Part shown: piece after piece, positions 22,001-33,758 of the stretch
Layout: each line of letters begins with the position of its first letter
Numbering within the stretch: the stretch's first letter is position 1
Source of the DNA: Pipra filicauda
Taxonomy: Eukaryota; Chordata; Aves; Passeriformes; Pipridae
Direction of reading: 5' to 3'
Assembly (NCBI RefSeq): GCF_003945595.2
Contig: NW_024104620.1
Span: 1,026,501-1,090,500 of the forward strand
Length of the DNA: 64,000 bases
The notes under the pieces: generated by a model
Told to the model about the DNA's origin: nothing
The model's input: only the letters and a program-made list of their open reading frames with translations
Databases searched by the model: none
Translations under genes and position numbers: made by a program

Positions 22001-25000
22001 AATGTCACTCCAGCTCTTTGCCTAAACTTTGAAAGTGTTGACTCTTTAGTGAGATAGCATTCCACCTTTTCTGTTATTTGCCTGAGGATCATGTAGAGCA
22101 GAGTAAATGGGAGGGTGTGGTGTGAAATGAGGGTGTGGTTGCCAGGTGAGGCCAGGATGGTGCTGAGGATGCTGAACCCTGCTCACTATGCTCCTTCTGG
22201 AAGCTGGGCATCCCACCACAGCCAAAGCTGCTTCCAGAGTGGTGATGGAGTGGGTACTGTGGTAGGGGAAGCAGATAAAGGCCACAGGCAAAATAAAGTA
22301 GTGTTCGTGTGAAAAAATAAAACCCCGGAATTTGTGCCGGAGGATGAGAGTTGTGTGGGTCATTTAAAACCAGAAACTCTGCAAGGAAGGCAGGTTTTTC
22401 TGCTCACTCTGTGAGGCTGCAGAGGTTCAGCCTCTGAGTCACTGATAGAGTGTCCTACCTTACTTCTGTGTCTGAGCACAAGTGCTCACTGTCTGCAGTC
22501 TGGCTTTAACCACAAGAACAAAAATATACTGTGCTTCGGACTAGCAAGCTTGCCCTGAACATGCTGGTAATGCTCTTTCTGCTTTGAATGCCTTGTTATT
22601 GAATCATCTTTAGGCATTCCTTTGTACTTCTGCTGTATTTAGTTAAAACACTCCAGTATTAAGGACATACTGCATCGTTTGTGTTGGGAATGCTCTTAGT
22701 TGCGCTTCCTTTCTGTTATGATTTTTGTTTGTTAAGCTTTTGTTCTGATTGAAACAAAATCTATTTTTTTTTTTTGCCAAAGATTTTTGGTCATTCTCTT
22801 TTTTTTTTTCTGTGGAGTCTCATCTTGCTTATGCTCCTATTTGTGCCTGAAAATAAGGTAGCAACTTTAAAAGGGAGTTGTTTTGTTTTCTACCTCACCT
22901 GCAGTCAGTGAGCAGGCAGCTCTTTTGAGAAAGTGCATGGAATGGGGGAGGAAAGAGGTTCAAGGACCACCAAGAAAGCAAATAAAAACCAGAATGTGCA
23001 AGCCCAGTTGCAGTGCAGGAAAGTATGAAAAGTGTTTCAGCTGAGGTGATGTGACCTGAAAGGGTAGCGTGACCCAGGAGAGAGGGAAAATAAAAGGTTT
23101 TATAAGTGAAATAAACATTTATAACTACTTAAAAACTATTAGAAAGTGGAGAAATAGTAACCTTACTAACTCAGTTGCTTAAACAGAAAATGTCTTTATG
23201 CAGGAAAGGGATGTTCTGGTAGTGGACAGCTGTTTTTGGAAGGTTGGAGATTGCCTAAGTTCATGTGGCAGAGTTCTGGTGCCAGCCTTGCTGGGGTGAG
23301 GGGGGACTCCTTGTCAGTCTTTAGGTTGCCAGGAATGTACAGAAAGACACCAGGTGCCGTTTGGCTCTGTCAGGCTGGTGTGGCCTTCCCGAGGAAAGAT
23401 AAATGAAACGATCTCCTCAGTCATTAGGTGTAATTGTGGCCGTTTCTGATCCATCTTCCACAATAGCTTGTAATTCACACTGGCCTTGTTTCAGCAGTGT
23501 GGGGTTCTGTCTGCTGCCTGCTCAGCAGGGCTTTGTGGAGAGCAGAACTTGCCACAGCACATTATGGGATATGTAAGTATTTATATTAAAAAAACATAAT
23601 GTTTTTATATGTGTACAATAGGACAGTGGTATTGAGTCTTGTGATGGATTTTTATCTTTGCTTAAGCCCCTATTTTAACTGAATTGCTGGGTTTTCATTG
23701 CAAAATTGATCTGAGTAGATAGTAGAGGGCAGGGCAGAACTGTCGAGGGTACTGCATTGTGGGGGTAATGATCCTGGACATTAACATAAGTCTTTTGAGA
23801 CACTTTTGAGAACTGTAGGCTGCAAATATTTAAGAATCTGTAATTAATTTCAGATACACATGATAGATGCCTTTAGCACGGGAGCTAGCAGTGGTCTTTG
23901 TGATTGCCACTATCTCCAGCAGTGATGTACAGTTTTGGACCACCAGTTTTTAGTGTATGGTTTTCATTCATGAAGAAAAGACTTAGGTGGTGGGAGGCTT
24001 GACAGTTATGGCAAACTTTATTTTACAAACCCATCCCTACAGAAACACGCAGGAGGATTCCCTCTTATGTTTCTTTTTTTTTTTTTTTCAATCTGTGTGT
24101 GTCTTGTTTTGCTGTTTAAAAATTTATCTGTGCTCCATCTTGTGAAATGTTTTGAAACAGTCAGGAAAATCACCCGTCCTGTGTGGGAATATGTACTGAA
24201 TTAAATTACAGTTAATAAAACAGAGAATACACCCACAGCACAAACTGTAATGGATGGAGGAGCGACCTGAAGATGTAGCACAATAAAGGTGAGTGCAGTT
24301 CAGCCATTAATGAATGGGATTAAGACTCATGTTCATGAGCAAGGGAGGCTTTCCACTGGGATGGAGTCTGTTTTGTGGCTGGCTTTTTGTCTCTGGTGGG
24401 CTGAAACAGAGCTCTGTTCCAGAGCCTTGCTGAAGCTCAGCACGGATGATTTGTATTCTCCCAGAGAGTCATTTGTCAGGAGATGAACAGCAATATGCTC
24501 AGTGTTTGCTGCAATAGCAAAGACAAGTCCAGTTAAAGACTTATTTCTTGGGGTAAAGTAATTTTTAAACTTTCCATCAAAAAAAGTCATAAATACCTCT
24601 GCCTGGCCTAGATTTTTTTTTCTAACTCAAGTACTTTAGTGCCAAGTTCAGGTGCTGCAGAAAATGGAACAACCAGGGCTTCCAGTTAGGGAGGACACAA
24701 GTTTGGTCCCCGGAGGACATGTTGCTAGTGAAAGGTCACTGTTTCACAAGTCATGTGATTTGGGAACTTGGTGAATTTCTCTAAACATTGTAATGTATTT
24801 TTAAGTAAAATTCTGTTTCAAAACAGAAATTGAAACAAAATAAGCAGAAGGCTAAATTTCCCCCAGATGAAGCCATAATTTTTCGGGAATAAAACTTGGC
24901 TGACTTTAAATGAAAGCTTTAGTATTGTTTTCTAGCAGAAGCAAAAAGAAAATAAGGATTCAGTCCTAGTTCAGCTCTTTTTTCTTTTGGGAAAGGAGGT

Positions 25001-25199
25001 CTGGGGTGTGTGTGGGTTTTTTTGGTGTTTTCTTTTTTTTTTTTTAATATTTTATTCCATTTAACAGAGAAGCCCAATCACCTCCAGGTCCAGCTCTGAG
25101 ATAACTGCAGATTGTTGTCTTCCTGTTACTTCCTTGGTGTGGAGCTGGGAATGATTCTCTCTTTTTCTTCAGTATCAAGTCTAAATTGGGTATTAAGAC
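19081..25199. other. Presumed intron or lncRNA territory, no recognised exon
   Basis: CpG density falls quickly after the island, apart from patches at about 20070-20115 and 20605-20650. Several sequences have strong splice-site form: acceptor before 19485 with CAG|GTGAGT after 19578; acceptor before 20030 with GTAAGT from 20104; and GAG|GTAAGT after 21387. None encodes a recognised domain. No interspersed repeat was recognised, which is notable for 6 kb. The remaining ORFs are short and overlapping. Confidence 0.5.
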
Positions 25200-25319
25200 T
25201 GGGCTGGACAGGGCTAAGAGCAACCTGGTCTAGTGGAAGATGTCCCTGCCTGTGGCAGGGGGTTGGGATGAGATGATCTTTAAGGTCCCTTCCAACACAA
25301 ACCATTCTATGATTCTATT
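25200..25319 (+). mobile_element. CR1 LINE fragment, 3' end, plus strand
   Basis: Shows GCAACCTGGTCTAGTGGAAG, the TGGCAGGGGGTTGGGATGAG block, and the tail CCTTCCAACACAAACCATTC with TATGATTCTATT. Only the last 120 bp of the 3' UTR remain. Confidence 0.95.
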
Positions 25320-28300
25320 AAAGATATACATTGGATAGAGTAGCTCTCAAATAAGTTATTTTCTGAGGCTTTTGTTAATCTTCAGTTCTAGGTTTCTTTT
25401 TGGTACCTCTGGAGCTTGAGTGTGGAATTTGGTAAGGGACGATTTCTTTGCAGGGGTTGTGGCGGTAGTTTATTATTCTGTCTTCTTTTGCTGAACACAG
25501 GGATGAGTGAAATGAATGTGAGGTGTTTGGTCTCACACCAAATGATCAAGAAAAACGGGATTGGGACAGTGTTGCAGTGAAGCAAACCTGGGAATGAGTA
25601 GATAGAGAGAAGCTTTGCAAGTTGACAAAGAAAGGGTGGTTTATAGAAAGAGAACCAGTAGAATGTGTTTAAAATAATAGGAAATTGCTCATACTAAAAA
25701 GTTTGCAGAGATGATGAAAATTGGTGTTGGGACCAGGGAGAAGGGTTGTGTGAGTGCTGGTAAGGAGATGGTGGCAATTTGTAATGGAGCTGTGAAATGA
25801 GGGGAAGGGGTTTTGGTGAGTGCCAGTGGAAAGTGGAGAGGCAAGGACGTGAGCTGGTGTTGAGGAATGGACTCAGACTGTAAATGTGGTCAGACAGCAA
25901 ATGGCTTGGAGCTTCTGAATGACAAAGAGGGAAGGAAAGACGTGAGAAAGAGACATGATCCAACTTTGATTTTAGTGAGCTGCAATAAAAAAAAGGATGT
26001 TTTGTGTCACTCTGACTGTGATGGAAATAGGAACTAGAAAGGAGAGGAGAAACTTTAATGAACAAACAGAATGGAGACAGAAGTGATGGAGGCATGTCAG
26101 GATTTGTTTTTTCGCCTCAAAATATGTAAAACCCTACTCCCACCCTTCAAAAAGCCAATCCTCTACTCCTTTTATATATTTAGGAATATTGCTGGTAATA
26201 TATCATGTCAAATTTGTTTGTATATCTGCTTATATCATGTCTAATTTTGGCAGGAAGTATAACACTAATTATGTTTACTGTCAGGTTGATTGCCCCTTCC
26301 CTGTGCAGCTCTGGTTGAGCCTGTCTTGATCCCTGTTTAAATAGGAGTAACTTTTTCCCTGGCTATTTGAAAGAGTCTTGGCTGTACAATGCCCTTTCTC
26401 TGGGTCTGGAGAAATACCAGCTTGTCAATCTTCCAGATGAGCTGTAAAGACTTTCTTATCAGGAAAGGTTTAAAGCAGAAAGGTATTGATGGGCTGGAAT
26501 TACCAGATTTGATTTTTTTTATTCGAGAGAGGGGCAGTTGCAAACATGTTATGCTCTCTTGGTTTTCTGGGTATCAAATCAGCCTCTGTGGTTGACAGTT
26601 TAAAAATACAAACTGGATGAAGACAACAAGTAGTAGATATATTATTTTGATTCTGGGATGCTCGTTGTAAATATTCCTCAAATAAGCAACAGGGCAGCTG
26701 AGCAAGAAGCTGTGGGGGAAAAAGTGGGGCAGGAAAGTTGAGTGGGAAGTGGTGTTTAGCAGGAATAAAGAATATGGAAGTTGGGACTGTGGCTTCACTG
26801 AAAATAATCATAGCAATAGTCATCCTCCTGCAGAGGATGATGGGGGGGAATGCAGAATGGGATGCAAAACTTAATGCAGAAAGGATAAGATATGAAAACT
26901 TTTTCAAAGTCATTTGCAAAATACCTCTGGAAGGCAGAACCTGAAGTAATTTGGAAGGGCAGAGTTTGGAAAGCATCTGATCCTGCAGAAGAGCACATTT
27001 GGGGGTGAAAAATTTGGAATTACTTTTCCAAAATGGACTCCAATTTGAGGTTGGTATTAATGCCTGTCTGCCTTTAGGAAAACGCAGATAGTTACTATTT
27101 TCTGCTAAATTTGAAAAGGAAAATCTGAATAACACTACTGGGACTGAGAGTTAAAGGTCAGAAACTTTGAATAGCAGCATTAATTGCTCCCTTTAAAGGA
27201 TATAAAGGATCAGAGTCTTTCAGGGCTCGCCTAAGGAGGAGAGCAGTATTAATGCCAGTAAGTGATGATACAGCAGGACTCAAACAGGGGAGGTGGGGCA
27301 GGTTTTCCTCCTTGTTACTCCAAAATAAGATCAACATCCTGTTACCTTGGGTGTTAACTTGGTGTCTGAAGCACTGCAGCGTGGCTTCAACTGTGTGCTG
27401 TGTTCAGTGCTTTCTCTCCCGTTGGGCAGGGCCAAGCCTCAAGAAACACTAACAGCAGGGTTGGATGTTGCAGTGCACAAGGGATTGCCTTGGGCCATCC
27501 AGTATAGAGAACTGGTTTTAATTTTTAAAACTTTTTTTTTTTTTTTTTGAATCTCTGCTAGGTTTTCATCACAGCTTTTCAGCAAATGATGCCACACTTA
27601 ATTTTCTGTTTTGTAATCTTCAATTTTGAACTGTTGTCTTTGGAAGTTATGCTCCGTTCTCTTAGGTGATGGTTTAATGTTACTGACTGACCAAAAAAGA
27701 TGTGGTGCCTTAGAATATATGAATTATCTTATGCACTGTGTTGCTGAGCTCTTATTGTTAGTTCAGGCTATCGTGGAACAATGTAAATATTGAAGGAATC
27801 AGTGGCACATGATGGAACTTGCTGTTGAAATGGATTATGCTTTTTTCATCATGACAATAATTTTTAAGAAACTTGGGTTCCCACAGCTGCCTGTAAGATT
27901 CTATATAATGATAATGAAGCTATTTCTTCTTTCCTTCTCTCACTCACATATTCAGAAGATTACTTACATGCTTATTCATGCAAGGAAGAATTTTGGAAAT
28001 CGAAGCTTCCCAGTGTTGAAGAAACAAATAAAAAGCTTTATTGTGTCTACAGTTAGATTTGCAAAGGAGTCCTCATTGTAAAAAACGCTTGATGCTAAAA
28101 ATTTTGTTGGTTTTCCTCACTCCCGAGGTACCTTCACTACTCTTTGCCTCCCTCACTGCATCCTTTAGGAAAAATTGTCTTATCTCTAGGGAATGAGAAT
28201 ACTTGTGGGGAAATTATTATAATTTGCAAACAAGAATGCTTTTTAAATATTTAAATTGTTTTAACTTCATAGCTACAGGTGGCAGATTTTTTTTTATTCT

Positions 28301-28668
28301 CTTGATTACATATATGCTTCTTGATGATCTGTGGAGAAGGATTTAGATTTGGCTTTTTCAGTTAAAAAAAAAAAAAGAATACTCCTGATTGCTCTTTTGT
28401 CTAAGTTACTAGCAGCTTGCCTTCGCTGGGGTAGTTTTAGAGTTTGTAAGCAAATCCTGTTGGACAATGTAATGATGTGTTTGGATTATGTTTCCTCCCT
28501 ATTGCACATTCTACAGGGAAATTTATTTTCTGTTACTCTGGAAGATAGTTGTATAGGACAGATTTTGATTGCTTTTGAAACAGCAGAAGTCTCTGAGGCA
28601 ATGCTGTTAAATTCCAGATAATTCCAAGGTGGGGAAGGGAGCACCATTGTGCAAATTGCAATTTTAGC
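25320..28668. other. Non-coding stretch with strong purine/pyrimidine bias
   Basis: From about 25600 to 26100 and from 26640 to 27000 the + strand is markedly A/G-rich. This makes minus-strand frames look long (133 and 211 codons) and rich in Ser, Leu, Phe and Pro. That composition, rather than selection, explains them. No protein family is recognised. Part of this may be an old degraded repeat. Confidence 0.5.
25940..26100 (+). repeat. Possible remnant of an ancient interspersed repeat
   Basis: The order 'GACATGATCCAACTTTGATT', then a run of A with GGATG, then TCACTCTGACTGTGATGGA, resembles from memory a widespread old amniote repeat with the pattern 'GACATGATCTGA ... TTTTAAAAAGATCACTCTGGCTGC'. 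I cannot name the family reliably, and similarity by eye at this age is weak. Confidence 0.25.
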
Positions 28669-28746
28669 AAATTGCACTGTTGCTATTTCTGCCTTACTGC
28701 AACCACTCTGTAGGAGAAGTGGAATGATTGACCTCTAGAAGGACCC
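28669..28746 (+). repeat. Low-copy repeat, copy A (78 nt)
   Basis: Aligns without gaps to 33681-33758. I count 69 of 78 identical bases, and all nine differences are transitions. The unit runs from an ATTGCAC word through TTTCTGCCTTACTGC to CCTCTAGAAGGACCC. It does not resemble CR1. Two copies 5 kb apart in the same orientation suggest either an uncatalogued repeat family or an old local duplication. Confidence 0.7.
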
Positions 28747-29419
28747 TCCTCCTTTACCCTGCTGGGCTGGCTCTCCTTAGGCTGGGCTCAGGTGGAGGGC
28801 ACGTGAAGCTGCTGGATGTAGCTGAGAAACTTCTGATGCTGATGATCTTGGATGGTGTGGTAAGTAAAACATGAGGTTGCATACAAAAGAAGGCTCAAAA
28901 GTTGTTTCCAAAGAAAAAATACTTCAAACTCTTGCAGTATACCCTTAGACTACATAAGGGATCTTGATTTTTGCATTTTTGTCTCTTAGTAGTTTCATGA
29001 GTTCTCTAAGGACAATGTGAGCTTGCTTCTTGGATCATATAACAGTGAAGAAGGGAAACACTTTAAACTCAACTTTAAGCACTTGAGGTATTTCATTGTA
29101 GTAAGCCTATGAAAAAAAAAATTTAGTTGATATTGGCAGAGCCAAGACTTACATGCTTAGGATGGACAATGAAACCCTGTTAGGCAGGTGTTCCAGATCT
29201 GGTGTTCTCCCTGTAGAGTGAATTTTTGTGCTTTATATATAACAGCAATATCTGCAATTATACACTGTAGAAAATACTTGCATCTTCTGTGGATTCAAAT
29301 CCCTGAAAACAAATAGTTGCAGGTTGAAATATTGGCAGCCTGGCAGTGTATTTAAGCTTGCCGTGTAGATTACTGTTACATTTGTTTGCTATCTGGGGAT
29401 GCTGCTTGCAGAGCTAAAA

Positions 29420-29880
29420 CCCCTCCGAGCTGATCAAGTGTTTAAAAGGAGTAGCAAAGCAGGAGTGTCGAATTCTGTCTGGCATCTGAGTAAAGCTTTT
29501 TTCCATGTGAACTTGTCTCAAACTTTTAAAAATAATACAGTACCTAATGTCTGACCTTTTAATTAAAACTTCACTAGTTTTTTTAGGAGTTAGTTTTGTC
29601 AAGACACTTTTGCAGTGTAATGTTCTTGGTGGCAGAGCTTTTTGTATTCCCCTCGACGGACAAATGATTAATGGTCTCAACACTGCCTTCTGGATCACCT
29701 TGTAAGAGGTCTCCTTCATCAATCTGGCAAGGGGATTGTATGGCAGTTTGCACCCTAATTACAGTCCCCAGCTGGGGATGTGCTGCTTAACAGATTACTT
29801 GTAGCACCAGTGGAGCCGGTGCAGATATGGATGGCCATGGAGTTGTTCGACGCCGGCGTGCAAAAAATTAGATTTCCTTC
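29420..29880. other. Candidate conserved non-coding element
   Basis: Non-repetitive block with preserved CpGs in AT-rich context (CCTCGACGGAC; TTCGACGCCGGCG) and homeodomain-like words (ACAAATGATTAATGG, CCCTAATTACAG). Retained CpG in otherwise depleted bird DNA suggests constraint or lack of germline methylation. Conservation itself is not visible here. Confidence 0.25.
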
Positions 29881-31544
29881 TGGAAAAAAAAAAAAATCCA
29901 CTTCATATAAGCAGTGCAACAGATAAAAGTGTTTAGCTGGAATTAACTCTGTAACTTAAAGGTTTAATAATAACAGCGGTTCTGTGTTTCCCTTCCCTTC
30001 TCTTGCAGTGTTATAGACGAGGGCAGTATTGCAAGCCAGAAATTTTATTACCGATGGAAACATTAAGGTATTCCACAGGGCAAAACAAAAGTGATTCAAA
30101 AGGTGCTTTTGCAGATAATAAGTTTTAGCGTTGAGCAGTTTACCCAGAAGGCAACAGATTATTTCTAGTGGTCTGTCATTATTGCTGGCCTTTTTTTCTG
30201 GCTCATTTGTGGTGTAATGCTGCTACTCAATTAAGATGTATTTCGGTAAAAACTATGAATGACAAGTTCCACCAAGCATATTGCTAAGCATATACATACG
30301 TGCCTGGTGCTCAGTCTGACAAGTGAGAGTGTGTTACTGAGAAACAGCTCATTTAAGGACTAAGGCACAGAGGAAAACTTGCACAGCATCCAGTCAAACA
30401 CAAAAGCAAAACCCTCATGTGGTATTTGACAATGAGAAGATTTTGTGCTTGGGAAGGATGTAGTTGCCAAATGGTTTTGCATCTGTGTATCAATGCTGTA
30501 GTAATCAATATTTCCAAAACAGAGAATATTATGAACATCTTGACCACCTGGGGAAAAAAAAAGTTTTGTTTTATTTTGTTTGTTTGTGCTAGTGATAAGA
30601 ATTTATTTTTAGGATCTGAGGATCATCTGGGCGCTGATAACTTCCCACTGGGTGACATGTACTGGAAGAAAAAAGGCAGTGAAAAGAGGTACCAGTAGAC
30701 TGAGGCTGGAATCGAAGAACTGAAGGGATTAATATTTATGTTTTGGAACAGTAGAAACCTTCAGTAGTGCCGTGGCTGCTGTGAAGGTGTGGATGCTTAT
30801 GTTGGATTTGGTCTAACTGAAAGAGGAAAGAAAAGTCTTTGCTACTCAGTGAATAAGTAGTTGAATATGCCTGACGTGTGTTCTAGTGCTGTGGAATGGC
30901 AGCAAGGCTTGGCAGTCTTCTCCCTGTCTGGGGAGTTGATTCTTGAGTGTGAAAAGGAGCTGATAGGTGTGTGTAAAGCAGGAGTTTATCACTGCTTGGT
31001 CCTAGGTTTGGGACAAAATCTCCTCTGAATTTTTTGCTCCCAGGAATGATCAGATAATGGTTGGTTATGGTGCATTTACTCTTTCCGTGTTTCCCTCTCC
31101 ATGAGAAATGGAGGATTTGACCGTAGAGTTGTTACATTGTCTGGAAATCATATGCAGTTCATGGTGAAAACACTTCTGAGAGATCATTTGGAAGGTTTTG
31201 CTTTCTTTGACCCGGGTTTGCTCTAAGGTGGAACTCATGGCTTTCTGTCTTCTGGTTCCTTCTTGCTCCTTGGGCTCCCATCAGAAGCCAGCAGTCCTTC
31301 TGTGCCTCGTTATGTCAGCTAAAAGCTGAAGGCTGGCGGTTCAGCTTCTCTTTATTGTCTTGTTAAAAAGCAGATGCAACGTTTCCTCCCTATCAGTCTT
31401 TCAGATGGGAGAGAGCACGGGTTGGTGTTCTTGTGAGCGTCATCACTCTTCTGTTTGCAGAAGCAATTGGAAGCAAATGATCCAGGTCGTTGTTATTACT
31501 CATATTTTGGTTTTTTTTTCTAGTTCTGCAGCTCCAGCTCCTCA

Positions 31545-31650
31545 TTCGAGCTGCGTTGACACGTCATGAAACACCACATTTTGGTCTGTAGTCGTGCATA
31601 TTAATAGCCAAGCGATGCAGCCGCTCGCCGATCTTGGTTTTCCTTGGCGG
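31545..31650. other. CpG-bearing block, candidate regulatory element
   Basis: About nine CpGs in roughly 100 bp, with words GACACGTCATG, GCATATTAATAGCC and CCGCTCGCCGATC. It lies just upstream of a segment with acceptor and donor form (acceptor GTTTTGTTCCAG to 31671, donor after 31838). That arrangement would fit an alternative promoter or exon, or an enhancer. Confidence 0.22.
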
Positions 31651-32605
31651 CTCTCTGGGGTTTTGTTCCAGGACAAATGCACCGTAGGTACTCAAGAGGA
31701 AAACGTTTTCTCCTAAATTATTTTAGCAAATGGAAACCCTTTTTTACTCTGGCTGAAGACTTTGTCTTGGCTGTAAGCCTGAGAGATTTAAGCATTTGCA
31801 GTTCCTTTTATTGTTCAAGCCTGTGCAGCGTATTTTAGGTGAGTGAGCAGCCTGTCAAGTTACTAGAAATCATTACTTTGCCGGAGAGTTATCGAATGGA
31901 TGTGAAAACAGGTGTTTGTCAGATTTTTACCTTCTGGACTGAATATTTTTGATGTTTGGGAACTTTTATCTGCAGTCAGCCATTGTGCTTTTTGTAGGAG
32001 AAGGCTTAATTCAGATTATCTGAGCAATCAGGGAGCGGAGATGTGGTTCTGTGATTCATAATTGAAATTTAGCCTTTAGATTAACTTCATTAGTATGCTG
32101 TTGAACAAGGATAGAGTGTTAATAAATGAGAAAATCCTTCTGGGTTTAAGCACCAAAGAACCACAATAGGTCTCTACAGTTCATTATGAATTTTTTATTT
32201 TTGCTGTGACAGCATTTTTTTTTATTTGATAATGCTCTTTTTGTCCTTATTCCTCAAAATTGTACAGACAGAAATAAGAGAAAGGTTTGATCTGATGTGA
32301 GGTCAAACCCAAAATTCTTCTAGTAAAGCCACGTTTATTAGCCATTGCGAGATCAAGAAAAGGAACATTGGAAAATAGACTTCAATCTCCTTTCTAACTG
32401 ATAATTTAGAGTAATGAGTGAAACCTTACTTGTGTTCTTATAATACTTGAAACTTTCTGGGGAGGCAGAAACTAGAGAGTCTCCAGTCATTAGCTTGCAA
32501 ATGTTTATAAAAAAATGTACTTGTTGATCCTACTGAGATGAAAAATATCTTATTTCTGTTTCAATATCCTGATTACTTTGTAAATTCTCGATCTTGAGTT
32601 TAATT

Positions 32606-32637
32606 AAAGGACTTTTCCAACCTAAATGATTCTGTGT
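32606..32637 (+). mobile_element. Very short CR1 tail
   Basis: AAGGACTTTTCCAACC followed by TAAATGATTCTGTG matches the last about 32 bases of the CR1 subfamily ending in CTTTTCCAACCTAAATGATT. Short, so the call is moderate. Confidence 0.55.
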
Positions 32638-33680
32638 ATATCTCACAGTAACCTGGGGGCCATCAGCATAGAAGGGGGTATTCAGACTTCTCCAAGTGGA
32701 ATTTTCTTGCATGAGGTAAAGGTTAATGTAACTGAGTTTTGAGTGACTGTGCTGTAACTGAGGAAGTTGTTACTGTTTTCATTTGTTAGGCTGTTTTAGC
32801 ATTTTCAAACAGTGTCTTTTATGCTTTGCATGGCTTAATGAAAGATTTTGATGGATTCTCATTTGTTTGTCGTAGAGCAGTACTAGGAAACAAGAAAAAA
32901 ATCCTGTTAGCAGAATGGAAAAGAAGATATTAGGGATTTTTGGTTCCTTCCCATCTTCACAGTTGCTCTTGATCTCCCTAAAACCTGTATCAGTGTATTT
33001 TGAGTTGTCTGTACATATGCTTTGCAGTGGAGAGCCGTGCACTTGATGTAATCCTCTGTGCTTTGAGGTGCCGTGGCATCTGCTTCCGCGAGGAAGGATT
33101 ACGGAGGGAGCTTTCTTTCTGCATTCAGCCTTGGGGGAAGCACAGGTTGCTGAACATCACAGCAGATTGGTGTGGAGTGCTTGAAAGGCTGGGAGCTGAG
33201 TTTGAGCTCCATGCACGGAGTCTGTGCAGCCTTGCAGAGTTTGGCTCCGGGGAGCTTTGGGGCTTCGCTGCGACTGGGAGTCCTGGGTGAGTGCAGTGGT
33301 GACGTCAGAAAGTTGGGAAAAGGAGAATGAAGAGAAGAGCAAAAAGTGTTTGTCGTAACAGGTGTGTAGAGTCCTGGAGTATCCTGGGAAAAGCATAGGT
33401 TATGATCTCCTGACATATATGAATGGGATATATGTTATACTTTTCTGTATGTTTTAGTGTGGGGAAACACACACTTAAAAAATCCTAAAAGTTGTGACTG
33501 AGAAAAATTGCCTTGTATGAGGCAGTTGAAGATATATGGAATCTAATAACTTCCTTTGTTTCCCCCTGTGGAAGACAAGTCCTACTAACAGATGTAGTTC
33601 ACATTCCAAAATGTCCTAATTCTCACAGAAGTTGTTCTTAGGAAACCTTGACTTAAGATGCGCTGCTGGACTGGAGGGGA
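32638..33680. other. Non-coding stretch with CRE and donor-like site
   Basis: 33000-33284 is a 95-codon open frame in GC-richer sequence that ends at TCCTGG|GTGAGT, followed 15 bp later by a full CRE. It could be an alternative first exon and promoter region. No protein family is recognised. Confidence 0.4.
33300..33307. promoter_or_regulatory. Consensus CRE (TGACGTCA)
   Basis: Full 8-bp palindromic cAMP response element, the binding site of CREB/ATF proteins, with its CpG intact. It occurs about 15 bp after a strong splice donor and downstream of moderately CpG-bearing sequence. A chance full CRE is expected about once in 65 kb before CpG depletion, so function is plausible but unproven. 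Confidence 0.4.
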
Positions 33681-33758
33681 GAATTGCACCATTGCTATTT
33701 CTGCCTTACTGCAGCCACTCTGCAGGAGAAGTGAAATGATTAACCCCTAGAAGGGCCC
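33681..33758 (+). repeat. Low-copy repeat, copy B (78 nt)
   Basis: Partner of 28669-28746. It shares the blocks ATTGCACC and TTTCTGCCTTACTGC and ends in CCCCTAGAAGGGCCC. Similarity ends abruptly on both sides as far as I can see, so the unit may be a fragment of a longer element. Confidence 0.7.

Larger units (their letters stand above)
28747..32605. other. Presumed intron, two enhancer-like blocks
   Basis: Contains two blocks that look functional (29420-29880 and 31545-31650, listed separately). It also has three segments with splice-site form: 28781-28859, 30009-30067, and a TTTTAG|GTGAGT donor after 31838. No known protein is encoded. Confidence 0.5.

Noticed and set aside
26440..26560. 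Short + frame with a GLELPDL-like word reminiscent of LINE reverse transcriptase C-termini
   Set aside because: Only a handful of residues match from memory, with no upstream reverse-transcriptase motifs; too weak to call an L1-like element.
26500..27135. Minus-strand frame of 211 codons
   Set aside because: Explained by purine bias of the + strand; Phe, Leu, Ser and Pro composition without domain or splice context.
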